Positions 1 to 8,452 of a stretch of DNA of 64,000 nt are shown piece by piece. The notes below the pieces were generated by a model that ran no database searches, was not told the origin of the DNA, and saw only the letters and a program-made list of their open reading frames with translations. Both the position numbers and the translations under genes were made by a program. Position 1 is the first letter of the stretch. Each line of letters starts with the position of its first letter. The DNA comes from Xanthocytophaga agilis (lineage in GTDB: Bacteria > Bacteroidota > Bacteroidia > Cytophagales > 172606-1), in contig NZ_JASJOU010000024.1 of assembly GCF_030068605.1 (NCBI RefSeq), positions 39,899 through 103,898 on the forward strand, written 5' to 3'.

Positions 1-1316
1 GAGATGGAACGTACTTCTCCACAGGCATCGTCAATCATCTGAACGACCTTCTCTCTGGACATATTGGGATGTTCTATACACATCTTTATACGGGAGAGAA
101 GCGTTCCAACTCCATCATGTAACTCCTGCGAAATGCGGGAACGTTCGCTTTCCTGACCTTGTATCAATGCACTAAGAGTTTCTATTTGAAGGTTCTTCTT
201 GACTTTCTCATCCCGTAACTGATTTAAGTGAACCTGGTTGGCTGCAATGTATATGGATGCTCCAGTCAGACATACCGCCAATACAACAATGATGATATAA
301 AATTGCTGCCGGGATTGCAGACGGTCCAATTCTGATTGAGTAAGCTTTTTTTCAAGAGCTGCCTTCGCCAGCTGTTCTTTCTGACGGCCAATAAGCAAAT
401 AGTCTTTAAACGAATTGATATCTCGTTCTATTTTGGAATTATAGGCATAATCAGCTGTTTCCTGCATTCTAAGCATATACTGAGTGCTTTTTTCATAGTC
501 TTTCAGATCCATGTAAGCATATCCCAGACTTCGGTATACTTCCCTGCGTAGTTGAAGGAGCGTGATATTGGATTCGGTTATTTTCAGACTTTCCATAAGG
601 GTAGGGATGGCTTCAGTAAACTGGCCCATATCTTTATAGGAACGACCTTTGTAATAGAGAGACAGGGCTTCCAGCCATTCGATATGTGCTTGCCGGGCTA
701 TCTGGAGACTTTTATCAGCATAGGCAAGGGCCTTGGCATTATTAAAAATGTGACCATATAAATCAGCCCATGCCGCATCCGTTCTTCCCTGAAATAGTGG
801 GATTCTTAACTTGTTGTTTAATTGATCTGCTCTTTGCAGCATTTGGGTGGCTTCAGGAATGAGACCTTCCTGTACATGCACATTGGCTAAATTGATCAGA
901 TGTCCAATTTCTTTCTGTGGAATATGGCTGCGCTTGAAGTAGGCTACTGACTGTGTTATATATTCTTTGGCAAACTGACGAAACAAGGGCCTGTCCATAA
1001 AGTAAATACCCAAAGCTCCCATCGCCTCATAGTAGTTCAGCGAATCGCCTTTGAGACGAAACATTTCCATACTATTGCTGTAGCTATAGACAGGAGACTC
1101 TTCAGGATCATTCCACTTTTCCTGATTCTTGGCATAGGCCAGATAACAGAATGCTATCCCAAGTGTATCTTTTTGTTGCTGAAAGTCACGAAGCCATCGG
1201 ATTAGTTCTTCCTGATTGTAATTCTTTTCAGGGTCAGGATAGGGAGTTTGTGCAATAGCTACACAGTACAGGAAAATTCCACAACTTATACCTATAAGCA
1301 GAACGATCCTCCTCAT
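1..1316 (-). CDS. Sensor histidine kinase with TPR periplasmic region (3' end outside window)
   Basis: The reverse-strand frame is open from an ATG at 1314-1316 to the window edge, giving about 438 residues without the C-terminal ATPase domain. It starts with a signal-like segment (MRRIVLLIGISCGIFLYCVA) and continues with a long TPR-like helical region containing repeated Y/A/L patterns. One membrane segment follows at about residues 334-358 (FYIIIVVLAVCLTGASIYIA). Near residue 390 is the HisKA_3 dimerisation/phosphoacceptor motif ESERSRISQELHDGVG, whose LHD histidine is the expected phosphorylation site. This is the usual layout of Bacteroidota LuxR-type sensor kinases. It is divergent from the response regulator at 1399, which is the likely partner. 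The catalytic domain is cut off by the window, not by mutation. Confidence 0.9.
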   Translation of the reverse strand, partial: MRRIVLLIGISCGIFLYCVAIAQTPYPDPEKNYNQEELIRWLRDFQQQKDTLGIAFCYLAYAKNQEKWNDPEESPVYSYSNSMEMFRLKGDSLNYYEAMGALGIYFMDRPLFRQFAKEYITQSVAYFKRSHIPQKEIGHLINLANVHVQEGLIPEATQMLQRADQLNNKLRIPLFQGRTDAAWADLYGHIFNNAKALAYADKSLQIARQAHIEWLEALSLYYKGRSYKDMGQFTEAIPTLMESLKITESNITLLQLRREVYRSLGYAYMDLKDYEKSTQYMLRMQETADYAYNSKIERDINSFKDYLLIGRQKEQLAKAALEKKLTQSELDRLQSRQQFYIIIVVLAVCLTGASIYIAANQVHLNQLRDEKVKKNLQIETLSALIQGQESERSRISQELHDGVGTLLSRIKMCIEHPNMSREKVVQMIDDACGEVRSI

Positions 1317-1357
1317 AAAGTGAAAATAAAAGATTAAATTTTTTGGTGAAAATATTA

Positions 1358-1365
1358 TATTTTTG
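1358..1365 (+). promoter_or_regulatory. Candidate Bacteroidota -7 box
   Basis: TATTTTTG matches the TAnnTTTG consensus of the Bacteroidota primary sigma factor and lies 33 nt before the response-regulator ATG at 1399. I see no well-spaced -33 TTTG element, so this is a candidate only. Confidence 0.4.
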
Positions 1366-1398
1366 CCAGCTTTCTACACTGTTTTCCAGGATTTTCGC

Positions 1399-2040
1399 AT
1401 GATAAAGGTTTTATTGGCCGACGACCACAAGATGTTCACAGAGGGGATTGCCTCCTTTCTTTCTCAGGAGTCTGATATTGAGGTGGTTGGGTCTTGTCAG
1501 GATGGGGCTCAGGTATGGAGTGCCTTACAGGAAAGCTCTATAGATATAGTGTTGCTGGACATCAATATGGGTAAAGAGAGCGGATTGGACATCTGTAAGC
1601 ATATTGTAGAAGGATTTCCGAAGACAAAGGTATTGGCAATCTCCATGTATAGTGAAGAAAGTTTTATTCGTAAAATGTTCAAGAACGGAGCTTCCGGATA
1701 TTTATTAAAGAATACTGGAAGGGAAGAGTTGCTTAAGGCTATACGTACCATTTTTGGAGGCAACACGTATCAGAGTGCAGAGGTAATGGAGATTGTGTTG
1801 AAAGGAATGAACAGACAGAAGCAACAGGAAGGAAATATCTATAATGTGCGTTTCTCCAGAAGAGAAAAGGAGGTTCTGGATTTAATTGCAAAAGGATTGA
1901 CTACCAAAGATATTGCTAAGCAGCTATTTATCAGCGAAAAAACGGTGGAGACACATCGGAGCAATCTGCTGGCAAAGCTAAATGTACACAATGTAGCCAG
2001 TCTCATTAAAGTGGCTGTACAGTATGGATACTTATCATAG
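1399..2040 (+). CDS. NarL/FixJ-family response regulator
   Basis: This is a 213-residue two-domain regulator. The receiver domain (about 1-120) has the acidic pair D8/D9, phosphoacceptor D54 in IDIVLLDINM, the conserved S/T region AISMYSE and K in YLLKN. The C-terminal LuxR/GerE helix-turn-helix (about 145-210) has FSRREKEVLDLIAKGLTTKD and SEKTVETHRSNLLAKL. The frame stays open upstream to a TTG at 1363, but the receiver fold begins at MIKVLLADDH, so the ATG at 1399 is chosen. It is divergent from the histidine kinase ending at 1316, the likely cognate sensor. Target genes cannot be told from the window. Confidence 0.95.
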   Translation: MIKVLLADDHKMFTEGIASFLSQESDIEVVGSCQDGAQVWSALQESSIDIVLLDINMGKESGLDICKHIVEGFPKTKVLAISMYSEESFIRKMFKNGASGYLLKNTGREELLKAIRTIFGGNTYQSAEVMEIVLKGMNRQKQQEGNIYNVRFSRREKEVLDLIAKGLTTKDIAKQLFISEKTVETHRSNLLAKLNVHNVASLIKVAVQYGYLS

Positions 2041-2067
2041 TACTGGAATAAAAGAGTATTCTATAAA

Positions 2068-2098
2068 AATAAACCCAGCCAAACAGGCTGGGTTTATT
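2068..2098. terminator. Bidirectional intrinsic terminator
   Basis: A perfect 13-bp stem (AATAAACCCAGCC paired with GGCTGGGTTTATT) has a 5-nt loop. It lies between the convergent response regulator (ends 2040) and the DUF4870 gene (ends 2127) and can serve both strands. Confidence 0.85.
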
Positions 2099-2126
2099 GT
2101 ATGTAATTGGTTTCGCTAACTGTTAA

Positions 2127-2483
2127 TTACTTAAATACTGTTGCAAACATTTCCTGTGCTTTAGCTCCTACTAAAGGCATTGGTTTTTCTTCACCATTAA
2201 TAGCTGAAATTAGTCCGAAAATCCAGAAAACAAATAAGCCAAGACAGGTAACAAGCCAAACTAGTTGTCCTAGTATGGGTATCCATGCAACAAAACCAAC
2301 TGCAATACCTATAATTATTAATAGTAACATCTGACGTAAGTGAAAGGCTCCTAGTGATGTCTTATTACTACTGTGCATAATCAATGCAATGATGAATCCA
2401 ACAAGAGTTAAGTAGCTTATGATCGCAATAGTTTTACCATCGTCAGTAACAGGAACGATTTGGTGACTTGGTTGTTCTTCCAT
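2127..2483 (-). CDS. DUF4870 (Tic20-like) small membrane protein
   Basis: The 118-residue protein has three hydrophobic segments: IAIISYLTLVGFIIALIMH, LLLIIIGIAVGFVAWIPILG and VTCLGLFVFWIFGLISAING. The pattern TDDGKTIAIISYLT...FHLRQ...FWIFGLISAINGEEKPMPLVG is typical of the DUF4870/Tic20-like family, inner-membrane proteins of unknown function. The frame extends 20 residues upstream, but MEEQPSH at 2483 is the better start, because the upstream extension adds a poor hydrophobic stretch and the family begins near here. It is monocistronic and convergent with the response regulator. Confidence 0.85.
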   Translation of the reverse strand: MEEQPSHQIVPVTDDGKTIAIISYLTLVGFIIALIMHSSNKTSLGAFHLRQMLLLIIIGIAVGFVAWIPILGQLVWLVTCLGLFVFWIFGLISAINGEEKPMPLVGAKAQEMFATVFK

Positions 2484-2757
2484 GTTTGTAAAAGATAATA
2501 AGTGGATAAATGTAAATAGTTTTATAGTAATGTTTTCTTGCATAGTCCCTGTTGTAAATTTCTGTAAGTCAAAAACTTATCAACTTGTTATGCTTTTAAA
2601 TGTTTATGGTGATATATATAAAAGGTAACCATGTTTTATGATTTTTTTTTATCCAAGAATAGACGCAACCTATTTTTTGAATGGAAGAAGTAGCCAATCG
2701 ACGGGTTGAGTGCTACAGTCAGGTCTTACCATTCAAAAAAGTAAGAAGCTTATAGAA

Positions 2758-3483
2758 TTATCGGCTGAATGTCCAGGTATCTACTTCTACTTTTGCTTTT
2801 TGCAGAGCGGTTGTAAATGCAGAAAGAGAAGAAAAAGAAAGTTGAGTAAGGATGCGATACTCTACTTCTATGGTAAACGAATGGTCGACAAAGGGCCAGG
2901 GGTCAACATGTAACATCCCTTTTTTATCCTGCCAGAGCTGATGGTGTATTCCATCAGGGCCCGTACTGATTTCAACCAGACGTTGTTCTGGTTGAATCTG
3001 ACTCATACATAGAAGTAAAGACAATGCATCACTCCATTCCAGCAGACGGTAGCTTTTATTGGCAGTCTGTTTGGTAATATTCAGTTCTTTTATAAGCTGT
3101 TTTCGAAGAGTTTCCTGCTGTTGCAGGAACTGATCCAGTTGCGGATTGGTATGGCGTTTGGATGTATACAGAAATTCCAGATGCATAGACGTTAGTAATG
3201 CATTCCAGCGGCTCTTGGAGGCTGAAATCTCCATAACATTTTGGTACTGTTCCACACTAAATTCCATCAACTGAAAATGCTTGGGTGCACCAGCCTCAGT
3301 GAGATTTTCACTGGTAAATGATTCGGCCAGTCCATCGTCATGCTCTGCAATCGCAACCAGTGTTTCAGTCCAGTAAAGTGGTGGTTCTGAGAATTTCCAA
3401 TGAGATGCGATTTGAGCTGCCAGAAGGCCATGTGCTCGCTGATAAATTATCTTCCAGCCATTTTCTATAGGACTTACTAACAT
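2758..3483 (-). CDS. DUF3891 family protein
   Basis: The 241-residue soluble protein has the DUF3891 pattern: an early QRAHGLLAAQIASHW segment, AIAEHDDGL (an HD-like acidic/His motif near residue 50), then YRLLEWSDALSLLLCM and a C-terminal beta-rich part. The family is uncharacterised; the HDD motif suggests metal binding, which is inference. A TTG lies 7 codons upstream, but the ATG at 3483 is used because the family starts close to the VSPIENGWKIIYQRAH region. It is divergent from the FAD oxidoreductase at 3559, with a 75-bp shared spacer that carries an inverted repeat. Confidence 0.85.
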   Translation of the reverse strand: MLVSPIENGWKIIYQRAHGLLAAQIASHWKFSEPPLYWTETLVAIAEHDDGLAESFTSENLTEAGAPKHFQLMEFSVEQYQNVMEISASKSRWNALLTSMHLEFLYTSKRHTNPQLDQFLQQQETLRKQLIKELNITKQTANKSYRLLEWSDALSLLLCMSQIQPEQRLVEISTGPDGIHHQLWQDKKGMLHVDPWPFVDHSFTIEVEYRILTQLSFSSLSAFTTALQKAKVEVDTWTFSR

Positions 3484-3522
3484 AAAAGATTTTAACTTTT
3501 GCAAACAGTATAGGATAAATAC

Positions 3523-3555
3523 TAGTTAAGAGAAAATAATTGTACCTCTTAACTA
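3523..3555. promoter_or_regulatory. Inverted repeat in divergent promoter region (possible operator)
   Basis: TAGTTAAGAG (3523-3532) and CTCTTAACTA (3546-3555) form a perfect 10-bp inverted repeat with a 13-nt spacer. The centre-to-centre distance is about 23 bp, roughly two helical turns. It occupies the short spacer between the divergent genes at 3483 (-) and 3559 (+), so it could be an operator for a dimeric regulator of both. The right arm ends 3 nt before the ATG at 3559. Confidence 0.4.
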
Positions 3556-3558
3556 TAT

Positions 3559-4764
3559 ATGGATTTACGTAGCGAAACACCTTTTTGGCTTATAAAAGAT
3601 GGATTTATAAAGTCTTACAACAGTCTGAAACACAATACCAAAACTGAAGTACTTATTATAGGGGCAGGAATTACAGGAGCTTTGGTAGGATATCATCTGG
3701 CTCAGGCTGGAGTTGAGGTCACTTTAGTAGATCGCCGTCATGTTGGAATGGGGAGTACATGCGCCAGTACAGCTTTGTTGCAGTATGAAATCGACACACC
3801 TTTGTATCAGTTGATCCCCATGGTTGGAGAGAAACATGCTGTACGAAGTTATCATTTGTGTCTGGATGCAATTGATAAAGTAGGAGACATTGCTTCTACA
3901 GTTGGAGAGGGCAAAACTTTTCGTAACCGTAAAAGTTTTTATTATGCTTCCAGTACACGACATGTAGCTGCATTAAAAGAGGAGTATGAACTTCGTCGAA
4001 AACATGGCATTGCACTTAGCTGGCTTGATAAAGATGAGATTGCTGACAAATTTCATTTTTCAACACCTGCTGGTCTACTTTCCGATAAAGCGGCAGAGGT
4101 CGATGCCTATCGTCTTACGCATGCTCTTTTAAAGAAGATTGTTGCTATGGGAGGCAAAGTGTATGATAAAACAGAGGTTAAGGATATACACTATGCATCC
4201 AATCATGTACGAATAACAACCACAGAAGATTGTACCATTGAAGCAAAACGATTGGTTATAGCAGCAGGCTATGAGTCACAAAAGTATCTGAAACAACCTG
4301 TTGAAAATCTAAACTCTACCTTTGCTATCATCAGTGAACCTATGCCTGATGAAGCGATATGGTATGGAAACTGTCTGATCTGGGAGACTGATCGCCCTTA
4401 CCTGTATATGCGAACTACAGTAGACAAACGAATTCTGGTTGGCGGGAGAGATGAGCCTTTTTACAATCCGAAACGCAGGGATGCTTTAATTCCTCGTAAA
4501 AGTGAAGCGTTAAAAAGAGCATTTGAAAAGAAGTTTCCTTCTATACGCTATCAGATTGATTACCAGTGGGCTGGTACTTTTACTGAAACGAAAGACGGAT
4601 TGCCTTACATAGGCCAAAGCCCCGAACGGCCGCTAACCTATTTTGCCTTAGGATTTGGTGGCAATGGGATTACATTTAGCCTGATTGCTGCCGAAATAAT
4701 CCGGGATTTGTACATGGGAAAGAAGAATTCAGATGAAGCTATTTTTTCTTTCAAGAGGCATTAG
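3559..4764 (+). CDS. FAD-dependent oxidoreductase (DAO family)
   Basis: The 401-residue protein has an N-terminal Rossmann dinucleotide-binding motif, VLIIGAGITGALVGYHLAQ, ending with the acidic residue in VTLVDRR. The second FAD contact RLVIAAGYES lies near residue 225, and the C-terminal flavin-binding stretch near residues 355-380 contains GLPYIGQ and ALGFGGNGITFSL. This is the DAO (D-amino-acid oxidase/glycine oxidase-like) fold, about the usual 370-410 residues. There is no signal peptide, so it is cytoplasmic. The substrate cannot be told. It shares a divergent spacer with the DUF3891 gene. Confidence 0.9.
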   Translation: MDLRSETPFWLIKDGFIKSYNSLKHNTKTEVLIIGAGITGALVGYHLAQAGVEVTLVDRRHVGMGSTCASTALLQYEIDTPLYQLIPMVGEKHAVRSYHLCLDAIDKVGDIASTVGEGKTFRNRKSFYYASSTRHVAALKEEYELRRKHGIALSWLDKDEIADKFHFSTPAGLLSDKAAEVDAYRLTHALLKKIVAMGGKVYDKTEVKDIHYASNHVRITTTEDCTIEAKRLVIAAGYESQKYLKQPVENLNSTFAIISEPMPDEAIWYGNCLIWETDRPYLYMRTTVDKRILVGGRDEPFYNPKRRDALIPRKSEALKRAFEKKFPSIRYQIDYQWAGTFTETKDGLPYIGQSPERPLTYFALGFGGNGITFSLIAAEIIRDLYMGKKNSDEAIFSFKRH

Positions 4765-5081
4765 ATGTTTTAAAAGAAGGCTTAGCTTAATTAGAAAGTT
4801 GTTAGTCCAAACTCTGTTCGATACTGTTTACTTAACCTGTGTTATCCAACGAAAAGTTAATTTACAAAGAGAGCAAAGATAACTTCAATCGTGTGTGGTC
4901 GTGTAGGTGCGTAGGCAATCCTTTTCCCGCGAGGTTGGCCTTTGGCCTTGCGGGTGGAAGGATCGGGAAAAGGTGCCCTTTTTTGCTTCATTTTTTGGCA
5001 AGCAAAAAATGAAGAAGCTACAAGAAGAGAGAAGATCAGCATTTTGAAAATACATGATTGAAGAAGTTATTGCCTCCTATT
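4765..5081. other. Intergenic region with a GC-richer palindromic element
   Basis: This 317-bp gap lies between convergent genes. Its first part (4765-4860) shows nothing recognisable. From about 4880 to 5014 it is clearly richer in G+C than its surroundings and holds two hairpin-forming motifs. A 61-codon frame on the reverse strand (5042 to 4857) crosses it, rich in K/R/P. I think this frame is a by-product of the element rather than a gene, but it starts with a hydrophobic MLIFSLLVASSFFAC stretch, so a small lipoprotein-like peptide is not excluded. Confidence 0.5.
4986..5014. repeat. Perfect 12-bp hairpin, possible dispersed REP-like element
   Basis: CTTCATTTTTTG (4986-4997) and CAAAAAATGAAG (5003-5014) pair perfectly around GCAAG. 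A second short palindrome, GGCCTTTGGCC, lies about 50 bp to the left inside the same GC-richer tract. Together they look like an interspersed palindromic element. The copy number in the genome is unknown to me. Confidence 0.5.
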
Positions 5082-5903
5082 TTACCTAATATACCCTCCA
5101 AAATATTTCTCCAGCGAAGCTTTATCATACTTGTCTTCTCCTCTCCAGGATTCTGCAAAAATCCAGTCACCTTTTCCTCTGCTGGGTCTGTTATACGAGG
5201 CAGGTTTTAAAATATCGATACACGCCAGTATCTCTATGAGAACTTTTCGTTCATCTTTGGTGGATGGTATAACAGAGGCTAGTTTTTTTTCCAGAGCACC
5301 CGGATAGTCTGTAGGCTGGCTGCTTTCAATAATCTCCAGCATAGATCGAAAGATGGTAATGTCTTCTGCTGTGGGCTCTGGTATTTCTGCCAGTTGAAAT
5401 TGTTGTAAGTCAAAAAAAGTGTATTCCAGATGTCCATGTCTCACACCTCCCCATTTGATTCTTTCAAAGTTGAGCACATTGAGATCTATATGTTTATAAA
5501 ATTCGTCTCCTATTATGCCATACTTCAAATCTCTACAGATACCACAGGTATAACTTGTATGAGTTACTTTTCCTGTATTGTCATAGGATTGACCAGAAAT
5601 AACCTTTGTATAGATGTGTGGTGGTAGTTGCTGAGCAATAAAATAAGAAGCAATGCCTGAACGCCAGTCCAGACGTCTTGTTGACAAACTACTCAGAAAT
5701 GCTTTGACTACTTTGTCTATTGAAATCACAGAAAGTAGTCCATGTATCTGTACTAGGCACTGGTCATGTGAAATAGTCAGAGGATCAAACATTAATCCTT
5801 TGGATTTGGCATAGTCAAAATCGTCGGGATCTGTATATACCCGACTGACCCATCCGTTTTTCCAATAGGTTTTAAAGAGAAAGTTCTTTGCTTTTTTGTC
5901 CAT
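5082..5903 (-). CDS. Hypothetical protein
   Basis: I do not recognise this 273-residue protein. It has no signal peptide or membrane segment. It contains a CxxC pair (YTCGICRDLKYG, near residue 120) that could bind metal, and aromatic-rich stretches such as HGHLEYTFFDLQQF. The C-terminal part (about 185-235) is predicted helical, and the end is GKGDWIFAESWRGEDKYDK. It lies 27 bp downstream of, and on the same strand as, the secreted protein gene 5931-6695, so the two are probably co-transcribed. Function unknown. Confidence 0.75.
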   Translation of the reverse strand: MDKKAKNFLFKTYWKNGWVSRVYTDPDDFDYAKSKGLMFDPLTISHDQCLVQIHGLLSVISIDKVVKAFLSSLSTRRLDWRSGIASYFIAQQLPPHIYTKVISGQSYDNTGKVTHTSYTCGICRDLKYGIIGDEFYKHIDLNVLNFERIKWGGVRHGHLEYTFFDLQQFQLAEIPEPTAEDITIFRSMLEIIESSQPTDYPGALEKKLASVIPSTKDERKVLIEILACIDILKPASYNRPSRGKGDWIFAESWRGEDKYDKASLEKYFGGYIR

Positions 5904-5930
5904 AGAAAATTGCTTTTCTCAAGAGAGTTG

Positions 5931-6695
5931 TTATTCTGGTCCATCGATCTGTGGCTCAGGATCTAGTTTGAATTTCTGTGTTTTGGGATTAAATGCGACT
6001 GTCAGATAACCACCCATTCTGCCAATATCATTCCATACAAGAAATTCTTTTTTGTGGGGATTATAGACTTCTACATTGTCATAGATAATGGTTTTGACAT
6101 TTCCGGTTTGGGTCTCAACAGCTGAAAGATCAATGACCTGGAAGAGAGTATTATCTTTCTTGTTAATGATCTTAAGCTTGTCCATATGGACTCTGTCTTC
6201 CCCTGGTTTTTTGGAGTAAATGCCTATGAAATAATAATTTTCCAGCGAATTTGTCTGGAGAACTTCATTATTGACAATGGCAGATTCAGGGGTGAGTTCT
6301 ATCAACTTTGACACATAGTTGAGGTGTAATGGGAAGGTCTTTTGAGTGGAAAGATTTTTCCATACTCCTGTACTCCTCTTCTCAGAAAACTCAAATTCAA
6401 ACGTAATTCTTTGTTTTTGGTCGTTTGCCTCATACAATACTACCTTTTTGGTCTGCCTGTTGAGCTTTCCTTCCAGTCGTATGGGGGTGTTATACGCATC
6501 GTACTTATAGACGCCAATCAGATTAAAATCTTTTTTGTCTTTCTCCCCAAAAAAACCATCCCGTACTTGTATGGAAAGTGTAATGGGATATTTACCAATG
6601 CTTCCTTTGTAAGTATAACATTCATACCAGCCCGCTTGCACTTGTGTAATACAAAGGAAAAGGATAAACAGAAGGCTTAGAATTGTTTTTGTCAT
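5931..6695 (-). CDS. Secreted hypothetical protein
   Basis: The 254-residue protein has a clear signal peptide (MTKTILSLLFILFLCITQVQA, cleavage expected after QA). The mature part is beta-strand rich (YTYKGSIGKYPITLSIQV, RLEGKLNRQTKKVVLYE) and ends acidic (PEPQIDGPE). It has no catalytic motif that I recognise and no C-terminal type IX sorting domain. It is the first gene of a probable two-gene unit with 5082-5903. The role is unknown; a periplasmic or surface location is likely. Confidence 0.8.
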   Translation of the reverse strand: MTKTILSLLFILFLCITQVQAGWYECYTYKGSIGKYPITLSIQVRDGFFGEKDKKDFNLIGVYKYDAYNTPIRLEGKLNRQTKKVVLYEANDQKQRITFEFEFSEKRSTGVWKNLSTQKTFPLHLNYVSKLIELTPESAIVNNEVLQTNSLENYYFIGIYSKKPGEDRVHMDKLKIINKKDNTLFQVIDLSAVETQTGNVKTIIYDNVEVYNPHKKEFLVWNDIGRMGGYLTVAFNPKTQKFKLDPEPQIDGPE

Positions 6696-6846
6696 AGTAA
6701 TGAATTAATAAGATGATCTCCAGATCTCTCTCTGTTTTCCCCTTTTGTATAGACCCTGGCCAAAGATAGAAAAATAAAATCTCCACTAAGATACTTTTAC
6801 AAATCGCATCATTTCCTCTATTTTTAGGCCGATCATTTTACTTTTT

Positions 6847-8427
6847 ATGTTTGTATTAAAAACGAGTTACGATGTAGTGATTGTAGGAGGAGGTCATAAC
6901 GGCTTGGTATCAGCCTGCTATCTGGCTAAAGCCGGTAAAAAAGTGTTGATTATAGAGAAAAATGACTATATCGGAGGAGCCACCACCTCTCAACAAATAT
7001 TTCCTGATTACGATGCCCGTCTGTCCCGCTATTCTTATCTGGTAAGTTTGTTTCCTGAAAAGATTGTCAAAGATCTGAACCTGCGTCTTTTGTTAAGAAG
7101 GCGTAAGATTGCTTCCTATACACCTTTTAATGAGAATGGAAGGTACAATGGGTTATTGATCAGCAACGAGAATGAAGAACTGACACAACAACAGATAGAG
7201 TCTTTACATCCAGGAGACTATAAGGGATATCAGAAGATTCAGGGAGTTAATCACCTGATGGCCGAGAAAATCTGGGATTCATTTTTACAACCCTTGCAAA
7301 GCCGACAGGAGTGGGAAAGAAGATTTACCACAGCAGATGAACAATCTGCATGGAAATGGCTGATAGAAAAGCCAATAGGGGAGTTGATCGAATCACATGT
7401 GCAGCACGATATTTTAAGGGGAGTATTGCTGACGGATGCGAAAATTGGCGCTTTTACACAGGCACATGATGAATCATTGCTTCAAAATCGTACCTATCTG
7501 TACCACGTAATAGGAAATAAAACCGGCGAGTGGCGTGTACCTTTGGGTGGAATGGGTAATGTAGTACAGGCATTGATATCCTGCGCAAACCAATACGGTG
7601 TCAATATGCTGGCAAGTGCTAATGTAACAGATATCAGAAAAGGCAGTGCATACCATACTGTTGCATTTACACAGAATAATGTGGCACAGGAAATAAAAGC
7701 TTCTTATGTATTAATTAATGCTGCACCCCAACAACTAGCTGACTGGATGGGAGATTCCTATACTCCTGATCCGGAAGATGAAGGTACAGCTTTTAAGATC
7801 AATTTTTTGCTGAAAAGGTTGCCTGACTTAAAGCAGCCAAACATCTCTGCTGAAGATGCGTTTGCCGGAACGTTTCATATCAATCAGTCATACAGTCAGA
7901 TGGCGCAGTCTTATCGGGAGGCAATGGCTGGAAAGCTACCACAGGTATTGCCTGGTGAAGTATACTGTCATACATTGACAGATAGTACCGTTATGTCGCC
8001 TGAAATGACCCGGATAGGTTTCCATACCCTGACCTTGTTTGGACTTGATTTACCCTATCGGTTGTTTACAGACCGAAACATTGCTACCAAAAAACAGGTG
8101 ATAGCAAGTTATATTGCTGGAATTAACGAATACCTGGAAGAACCATTGGAAGCTTGTATTGCAGAAGATATGTATGGAAAGCCTTGTATAGAGGCTAAAA
8201 GTGCACTGGATCTGGAGCGGGAACTGGGAATGCCACAAGGCAATATTTTTCACAATGCCTTGAGTTGGTTCTTTGCAGAGAACGCAGACGAAAACCAGAC
8301 CTGGGGGGTAGAAACAAATCACGAACGTATTTATCTGTGTGGCTCAGGTGCTCGCAGAGGTGGTGCTGTTAGTGGTATACCCGGACATAATGCCGCCATG
8401 AAGATACTTTCTGAGAAACGTAAGTAA
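6847..8427 (+). CDS. NAD(P)/FAD-dependent oxidoreductase, phytoene-desaturase-like (PYROXD2-type)
   Basis: The 526-residue flavoprotein has the N-terminal motif YDVVIVGGGHNGLVSACYLA followed by the acidic VLIIEKNDYIGGATTS. The C-terminal motif LCGSGARRGGAVSGIPGHNA matches the phytoene-dehydrogenase-related family, in which the flavin contacts lie at the extreme C-terminus. The length and the absence of a carotenoid gene cluster point to the PYROXD2-like branch rather than CrtI. It is 25 bp upstream of the aldolase gene 8453 on the same strand, so the two are probably one operon. Substrate unknown. Confidence 0.88.
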   Translation: MFVLKTSYDVVIVGGGHNGLVSACYLAKAGKKVLIIEKNDYIGGATTSQQIFPDYDARLSRYSYLVSLFPEKIVKDLNLRLLLRRRKIASYTPFNENGRYNGLLISNENEELTQQQIESLHPGDYKGYQKIQGVNHLMAEKIWDSFLQPLQSRQEWERRFTTADEQSAWKWLIEKPIGELIESHVQHDILRGVLLTDAKIGAFTQAHDESLLQNRTYLYHVIGNKTGEWRVPLGGMGNVVQALISCANQYGVNMLASANVTDIRKGSAYHTVAFTQNNVAQEIKASYVLINAAPQQLADWMGDSYTPDPEDEGTAFKINFLLKRLPDLKQPNISAEDAFAGTFHINQSYSQMAQSYREAMAGKLPQVLPGEVYCHTLTDSTVMSPEMTRIGFHTLTLFGLDLPYRLFTDRNIATKKQVIASYIAGINEYLEEPLEACIAEDMYGKPCIEAKSALDLERELGMPQGNIFHNALSWFFAENADENQTWGVETNHERIYLCGSGARRGGAVSGIPGHNAAMKILSEKRK

Positions 8428-8452
8428 ATGATTATATTATAGATCTTATAGT

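Noticed and set aside
2107..2334. 75-codon + strand frame opposite the DUF4870 gene
   Set aside because: Antisense shadow of the DUF4870 gene, with Pro/Thr/Ile-rich composition and no start context.
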